This document shows, one piece after another, positions 46,693 to 59,184 of a DNA stretch of 64,000 bases. A program made the position numbers and the translations under genes. This stretch comes from Paraspadella gotoi (taxonomy: Eukaryota > Chaetognatha): NCBI GenBank assembly GCA_051294375.1, contig CM119265.1, forward strand, positions 12,571,564 through 12,635,563, in the 5' to 3' direction. Under the pieces are notes generated by a model. The model ran no database searches and was not told where the DNA came from. It saw only the letters and a program-made list of their open reading frames with translations. Every line of letters starts with the position of its first letter. Position 1 is the stretch's first letter.

Positions 46693-47224
46693 AGACGACG
46701 AAGCGGGGGACAAAATTCCCTGCGCGGTTTTAAATTTATTTACTGAAGTTATTTTTACGGTATAGGATCCCTATATTGTTAAAAATATATTACTTTTGTA
46801 GACGCTCATGGTTTTCTGAGTCGCCAAAATTCTTGGACGAACTGGAAAAAAAAAATTTGAAAAGGAAGGGAGACTGATTGAGACGGCCATCAAATTGGCT
46901 CCCGGTTGTCTCGCCCCAGGCCTCCATCTTTGAGGCGGTCCTCCCATCGTCCTAACCCAAGCCATCCTAACCAAAACCAACCGAAACTAACCATCCAATC
47001 CCAGCCAAACCCCATGCTGACTTCTTGTATATTTATTGTGCCAAATAGTGGTTTCTTAAAGTGAGATTGGTTTTGGTGGGGTGATTGATTGCTTGGTTGG
47101 TTGGTTGTCTTAGCTAGAAACTTGATAAGTTGGAATGTTTTTTTCTTGGAGGTTGATTGGTTCTTCAGGAGGGCAACCAGGGGTCAAACTGATACACCTG
47201 CAATGTCTGTGGAAAGAAAGAGAG

Positions 47225-47268
47225 AGAGGGGCAGTGAGAGAAAGAGGTAGAAAGAGAGAAAGAGGAGA

Positions 47269-47319
<51 letters not shown>

Positions 47320-47370
47320 GAAGAGAGAGAGAAGAGAGAGAGAGAGAGAGATAGGGAGAGAAAGAAGCGT
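47225..47370 (+). repeat. (AG)n-rich tract
   Basis: Imperfect AG repeat with a pure core at about 47273-47315. Confidence 0.95.
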
Positions 47371-48237
47371 TTTTTGAAAAAAACCGGGAAAGAACATGGA
47401 CCACGGTTGATGAAAATTTCGTATTATTATTATAATACGTACTATCAGGTTGGCTCCGTAATTTATTCTTCGACATCGTCATTGTCGTCGTCGTCTTACT
47501 CCCGAGCTTCGCCTCTTGTCGTCAACGAATAATCAATAAACGAGACGATGTGTGTATTTTTCCATCCTCTCCCTTCGAAGACAACAAACAAGAAAGTTTT
47601 CGAGGATGAGGTGTTGTTTTTATGGCGCCTGCTCCGAAAGCTGCGGCGGACCAGAAGGCGCGGCGGCGGCGGCGGCGGCGGATCGGAAGTGTGACGAAAG
47701 GTGATTTTGCGGCGGTGTAAATAAATCGTGGCGACGACTGATGAAGAAAAATTTTGGGGTTAAACAGTTATGACTAATTTCTTAATAGTATCGACAAAAC
47801 GTTTGATATTTGTCGAAGAAATAGGAATTTATGGAAAAAAATATTTAAATAATTGACATTTTACGTACAACAAACCGAGACTCGAGACTCCCGCGTTTTC
47901 ATCACTTAACGTCAACTGTGAACACATGACGCCATTTTATTCGTTTACTTATAAATCGATAGGCGCCTTAGTAGTCGTCGTCGTCGTCGATGACGTGAGT
48001 CTAGTCGTCTTCATGGTCGTTCTAGTCGTCTCTTCATTAAAAGACGACAGTAAAGCTAAATCAGTTTTTACGGATACATCCATTTATAACCAGATATATT
48101 TCTTTGTGAGACAGAAAGAGTTAGAGAGAAAATCCGGGTGGAATCGCGAAGAAAGTGAAAGAGAGATAAAGAAAAGGAGAATAGCAATTTCGTTCCGGCA
48201 AAAAGTTGTTATGCAAATGCCGTCTAGTTATTTGTTC

Positions 48238-48238
<1 letters not shown>

Positions 48239-48305
<67 letters not shown>

Positions 48306-48325
48306 GAGAGAGAGAGAAGAGAAGG
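48239..48325 (+). repeat. (AG)n microsatellite
   Basis: An AG run with a few G insertions. Confidence 0.95.
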
Positions 48326-50929
48326 AAATTTTACCCTTCGCGCGATTTCAAACTTTTTCTATTTTTCTTGGATTACGATATCATTTATATCCAGTGAGTC
48401 TTTCAATTTTTTTTTTTTGCAAACTAAATTTAAATTAATTTCTTTTCAATTATAAAAAAAAAAAAGGAAAATTTATGCGGGGAAAAATCTCAGCCTCAGT
48501 TTCGACGCCTCAAATCGAACGGATTTAAACGCAACCGAGATTCAAGAAGAAAATTCATTGAAAGAAAAAAAAAGAGTAAAAAAAAAATGTCTCACCGGTT
48601 TTTAAATCAACTTCGTTTGCTCTAGAAAAATAATTTATATATTTTCTCTCTCGACACGGTCGAAATAAGATTAAGCGTTGGTTTTTTGTTTGTTTATAAA
48701 ACAGTAATCCGCGTTGGCGTTGTTGTGTAAGAACTTAGGAAGCCCCTTTTTGCGGATCATGCACTGCGCTTTTTCAGGTTTAATTCTAATAAGACAGCTT
48801 GCCAATTCAACGAGGAAACGACGTTAATGAGTTAGCAACTTAAGCACACCAATTTTAAGGAGAGCTGTTTTCTTTATTATCGTTAAAAATGTTTTAGTAA
48901 AAAAATCATGATGGAATTCTTAGCAGATGGAAAACAATAGTTTATCCTAGTATTAATTGTCAAATTTTATATGGTCTGAGAAAAAAAAAAGTTAGGTAAC
49001 AACGTCATTCCTCCATCTAGAACTTCATATATCTTCTCTGAAGGATGGACCAGTCTCGACTTCGTCTCGTGCCCATAACTGATACCGTCTCCTTTGCCAT
49101 CTCTCGAAACACCCGTTGCCAGCTCACAGACGCGACTCGGCGCCCGCTCGAGCGCCAAAGGAAGCCGTCCTCGGCACCCAGACCTAAAAGTAGGCGTGTC
49201 CTCGCCCCCCTCCCCCCTCCTTCACGACCGGAAGCCGAAGAGGAGGCTAAATCACTCTTTGTGATTCAATAAGCAACAGATTTATTCTTCCCAAAGACGC
49301 GGAACCCGCAGACCGAAGGCAATGAAGAAACCTGCGAAGAAAAGCGGAGGAGATGGGGAGAAGAGCTCAGATGGAGACCGGAGGAAGAAGATGGAGTTAA
49401 GTTTTAAGGAAGATGTGGATGGATGTGCGGAGAAAAAGCCAAAATAGACCAAATAGAAAAGGATAGGCTTTGCAATTTATGTGGGGAATCAGGTAAGAGC
49501 TAACGAAAGATACTACTAATTTAAAGTAGAAACCAAGCGTTTGTGAAATAGTTAAACTTGGGGGGGTTATGGCTAATGAAGAAACAATTGTTTTATTTTT
49601 TTTTTAATTTTTTTTTAGAAAATTCATTTACAGTCGAGTCGTAATCCGCGTCTCTTTGAAAATTGGGTGAAGCGGGAAAATAAAGATGAGAATGAAGAAA
49701 TCACAAATAATGAGTTGAAAAGACAAAAAAGTTGCATAAGAATCGATTGGATAAGAACCAAAAAAAAAAAAAAAGGCGAAAATAGAAAAGAAAAAGGTAA
49801 AACTCGAGTTTCCTTTGACCGAGTTATTAACGGAGAAAGAGAACGAGGCCCACGACGGGTAAGGTTAGAAATGCGAGAGAAGTCGGCGAAAGCGAAAGCG
49901 GAATAGGGCTGGCATCAACAGAGTGGAACATTTTCAGCGGAAAACGTTTTGCACCTGATTGGCGTCGTCGTTGTCCCTCGGTTGTCGATAACTGTGTCGT
50001 CGATATCGTTTTTTTTTTACTCGAGTCATACACCTCGTCTTCCACGTGATCGTTCATCGTCGTCATCATCATCATCGTCGTCGTCGTCGTCGTTATCGTC
50101 GACCGTCGCCAGAGTTGTTATCGAGAAAAACGCGACGGCCTCGATTTTTGTCGTCGCCCAAAATTCATCGTCATCTATTGTGCGATTATTTTCGGCTTCG
50201 ACGTCAAACTCGTCTTCATTTCGGTCGTCGCCGTCTTCGTCGTCTTGGTCGTCGTCGTTGTTGACGCCATCACAGCGTCTCTTTATGTGGTCATGTCGTC
50301 ATTCATAGTCGTTCGACTCGTTCTTCTTCCTTCTTGTCATTCTCGTCGTCGTCTCAGCTGACGTCTTCGTCGTAGTTCGCCTTCTTCTTTGTCGTTATTC
50401 GCCTTCGTCTTCGTCGTAGTTCCCCGTTCTCTCCAAGACTCTCCTTCTCTTGCCTTGGGGCTCTCGAGTTTTTACGCTGTGAATAAAAAGAGGTTTAAAA
50501 AAGTACTTATTTTCTTTTTCTTCTTATTTAGCATAAAATGTTTCGATTATTCATTGTCATTTCATCGCGTCCATAACCCTTTTAAAAGTTTCGGGAGTCT
50601 CCTTTTTCCCGCCTTTTCTGTCATTTAAAGTAGCGGCAATAATTTTTGTCACGCAATAGGATCTCTAAAATACGCAGTAGATACAAAACTACCAGATTAG
50701 GTAGCTGAGGTGACTTGAACAATTTGAAATAAGTAAAATTTTATAACCTTTAAACTTTTTAATAATTCAATTTTTTTTTCACTATATCTCCCTTCCTTTT
50801 TCATCAATACTTCTGATCTTGCTTCCAAACATTCGGTAGTACTTTCTTCCTTTCCTTCCTCGTTAAAATTTCCTCATTCTTTACCATTATTTTTCGCACC
50901 GCGAACAACTCTATAAGTCACTTTTCGGT

Positions 50930-51175
50930 CGGTCTGTCGTTCTGTCGTTCAGTCAGTGGGTCGGTCGGTATGTCTGACTGTGTGTCCCATTTACGTTAAA
51001 AATGCTATAAATGCTCAAAAATGCGCCTATAGTTTCTCATTTATTAAGACAGGAAAAAACATCAAATCTAAGCGACTGCTAGCGTCGCCTTCAGAAAATC
51101 AAAAAAACTGTAAAGAATAAAAGACAGCGTGTGTGCAGTGCATGTCATAAATTCATGGGCTAAGTTAATTTAGTT
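50930..51175 (-). repeat. Dispersed repeat with GACC/GACA tract, inverted copy
   Basis: The minus strand reads ATTTATGACATGCACTGCA and then a (GACN)n tract, matching 37780-37995 at the two ends with a more diverged middle. A GTCC/GTCT tract near 23690-23735 may be a third fragment. Confidence 0.6.
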
Positions 51176-51188
51176 AATACTTGGCTTC

Positions 51189-51198
51189 AATCCCCATT
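51189..51198. repeat. Left 10-bp target-site duplication (AATCCCCATT)
   Basis: Perfect copy of 53211-53220. Confidence 0.9.
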
Positions 51199-53210
51199 AG
51201 ACCTTGCCATATATGAAAAGTTTTGAAATCAAAAAAACGGAGTATTGTGTAAAAGGTGCCCATACATCATATGAATTTTTTGAACATTTTTTTTCAAAAA
51301 AAATTATACATGCTGAATTGTAAAAAATGGAAAAAAGGTAAAAATATGGATCTTTTTGCTAAATATCTTTAAAAGCTTTATTGCTAGAGGGACGAAACCC
51401 AAACTATCTTGTAGAGTGGAAAAAAATTGACTATGTACCTCATCGTATTATAAATTAAGTTAGTTTTTTTACTAAGGAAATTTTTTTTAAAACCTATTGT
51501 TTTGGTCAATTTTTGATAAAATTTTTGAAAAATGATATTTTTAACAATGTTTGTAAAATATTTTGTAAAAAAAATTATGGCGAATTGAATAAAGAAATAT
51601 TGCCTTTGTTTTGCTGAAAGAATTTTTAAAAAAGGATTATCGTTAAAAAGTTATAATTTTTTAAATTTAAAAAAAATCACTTTTCTTAATAATTATTTTT
51701 TTAATAGGTTTGAACTAGGCTAAAGGGAAAAAGGGAATGCACTTTTTTCAGAGTAAATAAAAAATAGTAATTCTGATTTGACAATAGGTAACTTTAATAT
51801 TTTTGTCTACCAGGTCATTAAAGTTTGTTTAAATTTTATTATTTTATAATGGAATTATGACTTTTAAATAAGGTAGTTTTTTAATTTTTTTTCTATATAA
51901 AAGAAAAAGAAAAATTGACAAAAGCGATTAATATTTAAAAATTGATAAAATGAGACAAAAAGAGTAAAATAATGAAAGTTAAATAACTGAGAAAAGAGTT
52001 GCTTGCTTGCCAGTCGAGAAAAAAAGGTATAGTGCCAAAGAAGAAAAACTAGTTATTCTATTTTTTTGTTATCTTTTCATGATTTATAGTTAATAATTAA
52101 GTCTATTGTAAATAGTCGATTAGTTTTGAAATATTATTTTAATTCATCTTTGATTTTATTCATTTTCATATCTTTTATAGTTGATGAATTTATCAACAAG
52201 TTGGATCTATTCTAAATTTATCAAGCAAGCTTAATATATTTTTCCAAATCTTTTACAACTTTTGATTAAGCAATATATTTAAGCAAATTATTAATTCAAC
52301 TCAGTTCTGGAGAACTAGCTTGACAAGGTAATTTATGAAAAAATAGAATAACTAGTTTTCTTTCTTTGGCACTCTAGATGATGACTTTTTTTTTCTCGAT
52401 CGGTAAACAGCAAGCAACTCTTCTCTCAGATGCTTTTTTTGTTCATTTTATCAATTTTAATCATTTATCGCTTTGTTAATTTTTCTTTTTCTTTTATATA
52501 GAAAAATTAAAAAAACTACCTTATTTAAAACCCATAATTCCATTATAAAATGATAAAAAGTTAAAAAAACTTTAATGACCTAGTGAGACAAATATTAAAG
52601 ATTACATTGTCAAATAAGAATTTACTATTTTTTTATTTACTTGAAAAAAGTGCATTCCCTTTTTCCCTTTAGCCTAGTTCAAACCTATTAAATAAAAATA
52701 ATTATTAAGAAAAATGATTTTTTTTAAATTTAAAAAAATTATAAATTTTTAACCGATAATCCTTTTTTAAAAATTCTTTCAGCAAAACAAAGGCAATTAT
52801 TTCTTTATTCAATTCGCCATAATTTTTTTACAAAATATTTCACAAACATTGTTAAAAATATCATTTTTTAAAAATTTTATCAAAAAATTGCCCAAAACAA
52901 TAGGTTTTAAAAAAAATTTTCTTAGTAAAAAACTAACTTAATTTATAATGCGAGGTATGTAACATAGTCAATTTTTTTCCACTCTACAAGATAGTTTGGG
53001 TTTCGTCCCTCTAGCAATAAAGCTTTTAAAGATATTTAGCAAAAAGTCCATTTTTTAACCATTTTTTTTTCATTTTTTTCAAAGTTGGCAGCATTTACTG
53101 TAAATTTTTTTTTGAAAAAAAATGTTCAAAAATATCATATGATGTATGGGCACCTTTTACACAATACTCGTTTTTTTTGATTTCAAAACTTTTCATATAT
53201 GGCAAGGTCT
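51199..53210. mobile_element. 2.0-kb near-palindromic fold-back transposon
   Basis: The ends AGACCTTGCCATATATGAAA and the inverse at 53191-53210 begin two arms of roughly 0.88 kb (51199 to ~52090 and ~52325 to 53210), with a short AT-rich centre. Similarity continues along the arms (for example the segments at 51390-51410 and 52985-53010 containing AAACTATCTTG and its complement). It is flanked by a perfect 10-bp duplication AATCCCCATT. There is no coding capacity. The 10-bp target duplication again suggests a Mutator-like mobiliser. Confidence 0.88.
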
Positions 53211-53220
53211 AATCCCCATT
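53211..53220. repeat. Right 10-bp target-site duplication (AATCCCCATT)
   Basis: Perfect copy of 51189-51198. Confidence 0.9.
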
Positions 53221-53224
53221 CTTT

Positions 53225-53460
53225 TCCTTTCCAATCCCCACTTCTCTTCCCAATATTCTTCCTAATATTTTTCCCTTCTTTTCTCTCCAATCCCCACTTC
53301 TCTTCCCAATATTCTTCCCTTCTTTTCCCCTCTAATTCCCACTTCTCTTCCCTATATTCTTCCCATCTTTCCCCCTCCAATCCCCACTTCTCTTCCCAAT
53401 ATTCTTCCTTTATTTTCCCCTCCAATCCCCACTTCTCTTCCCAATATTCTTCCCTGCCTT
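53225..53460 (+). repeat. C/T-rich minisatellite, unit ~45 bp, about five copies
   Basis: The unit includes CCAATCCCCACTTCTCTTCC and AATATTCTTCCC. The adjoining transposon inserted at its left edge, in a CAATCCCC sequence. The minus strand reads as Glu/Trp/Lys-rich repeats (EEYWEEKWGLEG), which I take as chance openness. Confidence 0.9.
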
Positions 53461-54059
53461 CTCCATTTTCCGCCGAAATTTTTCGCCGCCGACTCGAAGT
53501 TGTTTCGTTGATCGTCGCCAGGGGATCCGAAGCCCGGAGATGGAGACGTCGACGACGACGAAGACGACGATTACGACGACGACAATGGCAACGACGACGG
53601 TGACTACGGCGCTGATATAACCGTCAAAAAAGTCCGCTCTTAACCAATGCACTGATTCAAAATAACTGCGTTGAAAAATTAAAAACATTACCGAAAACAT
53701 GAATCGTTGGAAGTGAATTTTTTTTAAAAGTGGGGGAGCCGTTGGAGTAGGATTGTTTAGAAGTTGTTTAGGATAGAAGGTTCGCCAAATTGGCTGTTGA
53801 CAATTAAGATTATAATGTATTATAAAGACATGGTCAGTGACCATTGGTCACGCGGAATACATGGGAAATAAATGAGTTCAGGGGAAAGGAGTACGATATT
53901 GGGGAAATTTCCGACGTTGAAGAAACTATCGCCTTTGGATGAAGTCTTGATCAATGGGGTCATAAAAAAAGGTCATCGAGTGGAAGAGGTCGTCGTAACG
54001 CCCGCCCACGTTGTCAGTTTCCTTTAATGGTGAAACTATGGCATCGGAGGGACATGTGT

Positions 54060-54240
54060 GATGCAGTGACCACCCCATGTCACTGGCGTGTTTATGCCGA
54101 CAGCATCACACTTTAACCAGCGTGATCGTGAGGGGATTGAACCCGGAAATCACGGTTGGTGAACGAGTACTTAGCTGTCCAAGCCAATGGGACGAGCTGA
54201 GTTTCACCAAGCTATACGGGAGGCGAATTTAGGATTCGCC
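54060..54240 (-). mobile_element. Probable tRNA-derived SINE
   Basis: The minus strand has an A-box-like TGGCTTGGACAGCTAAG (54171-54186 region) and a B-box GGGTTCAATCCC (54133-54144) about 30 bp apart. The following ~100 bp towards lower coordinates may be the SINE body. No second copy was found in the window, so the boundaries are approximate. Confidence 0.45.
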
Positions 54241-54918
54241 ACAAAACTCTCTTTTCCGTTAGCTGGCGAGCTTAGACTTAAAACTTTAGGGTACGTCGGA
54301 AGACGACGTCTTAATATGTAGATTAAGTAGTTGAAATTAAAATTTTTAATAGACTAGTATAGCTTAAATTGGAAGCTACCACGATGACTTCGTCTAGTAC
54401 GATTACTTCCTTTGATTAAAAACTGCGAAGAAGGAAAAGTCTTTGGAGTGGCGGGCCTCCTTTGGAGTGGCGAGCGCCCTCAGACGGGGGTGGATGTCGA
54501 AAATGATGATGGTCGAGTCGGGGGTCGGAAAAAATAACTCGTTTGGTCGGTCATTGGTCAATTTAGCGCCATAAAAACCAATCAGCCGTGAACCAGTTTC
54601 TTACGTCGAAGGAAAAAATCGCCGAGCGATTATGGGCATGATCACACGAGATGAAGGCAACCCCGTGACAATCTGGAAAATTCTCATCAAAATATGCACC
54701 ATGATTCATCTATATTCAACTTAAATGTAGTTGATAAATTGAGATTATAGATTATGAGCCCGGCGGATTTTCGCTCCAAAAACGGAGCGCAAAAACCGTT
54801 ACAGAATTGGCAACAATGGTTTCCTGAAAAATCTTCGTCTGCTTTCTTCTTCTGTTGATTCTAATGCAAATTATAGATGGCGTCGCGTCGGTGGAGTCGT
54901 CGGCTTGGTTGTCGTCGT

Positions 54919-54928
54919 NNNNNNNNNN
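54919..54928. other. Assembly gap (10 N) inside GTC-rich sequence
   Basis: A run of ten N. Confidence 0.99.
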
Positions 54929-56109
54929 TTCGACGCGGATGGCGCCGATGTTATTTCATATTCTCGTCTTCGCGGTCATCGTATCGTCGTTTTCGTCTTC
55001 GTCGTCGTTATAAAGTTGAAGTCAACGGCGGGAATATTGTAGTCGTCTTAGTTTTAACGAATGACTTCTTCTTTGTCGTCTTTTTTATCATCTTCGTCTT
55101 CCTTTTCGTCGTCGTCGTCGTCTCAACAAATGGGGAGTGGGCGTGGCACCTCACGACGACTGGCGCGAGACTAGAGGCGAGAGGAGAAAAAAGCGAGAGA
55201 TACAGAAAAAAAAAACGAGAAAAAAAAATATGTTTTTATTAGCTTCATTATTTTTCCGCGCGCGATTTACAATCGAGCGCGCGACCGAAAAGGTGGGGGC
55301 GTTTAATCACGGACTTTTTTGCTTTGAGTTAAATCAACTAAGGGATTTCTACAACTAAACTAAACTTAATTATAAAAATTAACCGCCTCTAATTAGAGTC
55401 TAAATAGTAAATTGTATTTCAGCTAACTACTGCTTCATTCATTACGATCTTTTTACACCTTTTCGCAACTCGCCCCCCATGTTCGAAAGTACCATGAACA
55501 CTGACTCCCAAACCGCTACCATTAACGCCTCTCAAAGATTTGACTTGACCTCGTCATCAAATATGAACCAAAATGATGAACCTCACTTGACCTGACCCGA
55601 TAACTCTTCAAAACCCTTACGTCGGCGATATGAGACTCTTCACTTATGAGACTCTTCACTATTCACCCTTCGACAATCGACATCTTTCTGTCTTCTCTCC
55701 CTTTAACGATTCAACAGCAGAGGATTAATTTTTGTGAATTTTTTGGGAAATTTTGGAAACAGGATTTAAACATTCAATAATGATTTAAAAGTCAAATACT
55801 TATTTTTAACCGAGACGAAATAATATCACGATGAACTTGCAGAGGAACCGAGATAAAATATCAATTAATTATATGATGTAATATGGCTCTTAGTTTAAGA
55901 TTTGACAGACAGTCACAGCCCTCTCTCTCTCTCTCTCTCTCCTCGTTCATCTGTCTTCTCTTCTTCTCTCTCTATCTTCTCTTCTCTTATCTCCTCTCTT
56001 TCTCTTTCTCCTTTATTATTTTAATTAGCCTCGTTCACTGAGTGCCGCCATTTAGAAGTTAGATTATTATGCTTTGGTTGGTCATCTTTTCAACAAGTGA
56101 ATGGCGTTT

Positions 56110-57376
<1,267 letters not shown>

Positions 57377-57744
57377 AAATTGAGTCGCCTGTGACGTCAT
57401 CACTCACATCCCGCGTTTCTTGTTCGAAGCCAAAAAACCAGTGAAACGTGAATTGAGTTTAGGAAAAAAAAAGAAGAAAATTGGGAGGAAAAGAAAGGAA
57501 ATCACGCTGAAGAAAAGGAAAATCGAGGGCAAAGGGAGATTGTGACTATTATCGAGGACTGGAGATCAAAGGCGGGAAACGGAGGCAGTGCATTGTGGAT
57601 TACTACATTGCTACAAGCCATTGTACTTACCGAAGTTGTAACTTGTAACAGAAAGAGTTGTAAATCAACTGGTCAGAGAGAGATAGATTCAAAATACGTA
57701 ACAAATCTAGAGAATTATTGAGGGAGGCAGCGAGAAAGCACAAG

Positions 57745-57748
<4 letters not shown>

Positions 57749-57797
<49 letters not shown>
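57749..57797 (+). repeat. (AG)n microsatellite
   Basis: About 48 bp of AG. Confidence 0.95.
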
Positions 57798-57799
<2 letters not shown>

Positions 57800-58542
57800 T
57801 AACAAGTTCGACTTCAAAAAAGTTTTCTGACCGAAAATCATTCGTCACCCAATTTTTGTCGTTTCGTTTTCCATCCGGAATTTCAAAATCCGACGCCGAA
57901 ACTGATCTTTATCGGCGCCGGCATTTTGTACCGGCGGGCGACGCGATGGCGGGCTTTCCCTGTCGGCGGTTTCATTCCGCCGCCGTCGCCGTAAAATAGC
58001 GAGTTGCGGCGGTTTTACCGCTTCTGCCGCGTCTGCGACGTCTGGGGCGCCTGCCGCTTTTGCTTTTCCGGTCCGCCGAGAACGAGACGACGGCGGCGGC
58101 ACGGGCGAGCGATTTCCGGGCTATGGCGGCGTCGGCGGCGTCGGTGGCGTCGGGGGCGGCGTAGTCTGCCGCGCCCACCATCTTTGATTTATCAAAGCTT
58201 TTTAGCTTCCGAACGGAATTCTTCCCCAAAACTTAGAACCGAAATTAATTTCTCGACCTTCTAAAGGAAGAAAAGAAAGAAAAAGAAAAGATAAAAATAA
58301 AAAGGGCTAAGGGTAGGAGGCGGTAGAAAACAAAGGATCTGTAAAGGAAAGCTGGAAAGCAAACATAGAAAAAAGGCGGGTACAAAGAAAAGGACAAAAG
58401 AAACAAAAGAGCATTCGGAATTAAAACAGTTTTCTGTCCGTAGACCCTGGATGGAGTTAGTGGCTGGAAGGCACATAAGATTAAACGGAACATAAAGAAC
58501 TACGCGGGAAATGAGGAGAGGATAATAAAGAAAAGAAATGAA

Positions 58543-58546
<4 letters not shown>

Positions 58547-58618
<72 letters not shown>
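58547..58618 (+). repeat. (AG)n microsatellite
   Basis: About 72 bp of AG. Confidence 0.95.
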
Positions 58619-58622
<4 letters not shown>

Positions 58623-59184
58623 TGTGGCAAGAGAGAGGGGGAAAAAAGGAAAGTTTGGTCGGAAAAGATATAAAGAAGGGCAAAAAGGAATAAAGACGGA
58701 GACAATGAGAAATTCGCCAAAAAGTTTTCGGGTATCTTTGAGACGGGGCGGACGTTTTTCGCCCGTGAATTTTTTTGGGGGTCGTTTGCGTAATGGGCGA
58801 GCATTAAACTTAAATTAATTCTCCGACCCCAGTCAAAAAAAATTATCTGTATCTCATATTAGACTGAAAAGGTTAATTAAATTTAAAGAAACGAGACGTA
58901 GAAGACTCTAGCAAATGGTACCAAAAAAAAAAGCGAACAAACTACAAAATAGGTTGGTTAAAAATCTTACTCAATAAATTTTCCCAAATTCATTATCATT
59001 TTCTTTCATTTTGCGGTTTGCCACAAATTTATTTTTTTAAAAGTTTGTTCGTTCTGATTTTAATAATAGTACATTTTTGTTTTGAAAATCCCTTCAATGA
59101 GTTCATAATTATTGTTCCGATGGAAGAAAAAAAAAAAACAAACTCACAGATCAGTTTCGTCGAAAGCAGAAACGTGTCCTCCAA

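Larger units (their letters stand above)
44707..51188. other. Intergenic stretch, no supported gene
   Basis: Contains GTC/GAC and AG microsatellites. A GC-rich patch at 47619-47700 encodes MAPAPKAAADQKA and an Arg run before a possible donor. A frame at 49322-49447 (MKKPAKKSGGDGEKSS...) ends in a stop. Both could be first exons or chance. Confidence 0.45.

Noticed and set aside
53183-53425. Minus-strand EEYWEEKWGLEG repeat protein
   Set aside because: It follows a C/T-rich minisatellite unit whose length is near a multiple of three; there is no sign of a gene around it.
57972-58229. 85-codon Ala/Arg-rich minus-strand frame in a GC-rich island
   Set aside because: Other frames are equally open in this CpG-rich DNA and I found no splice partner or motif.
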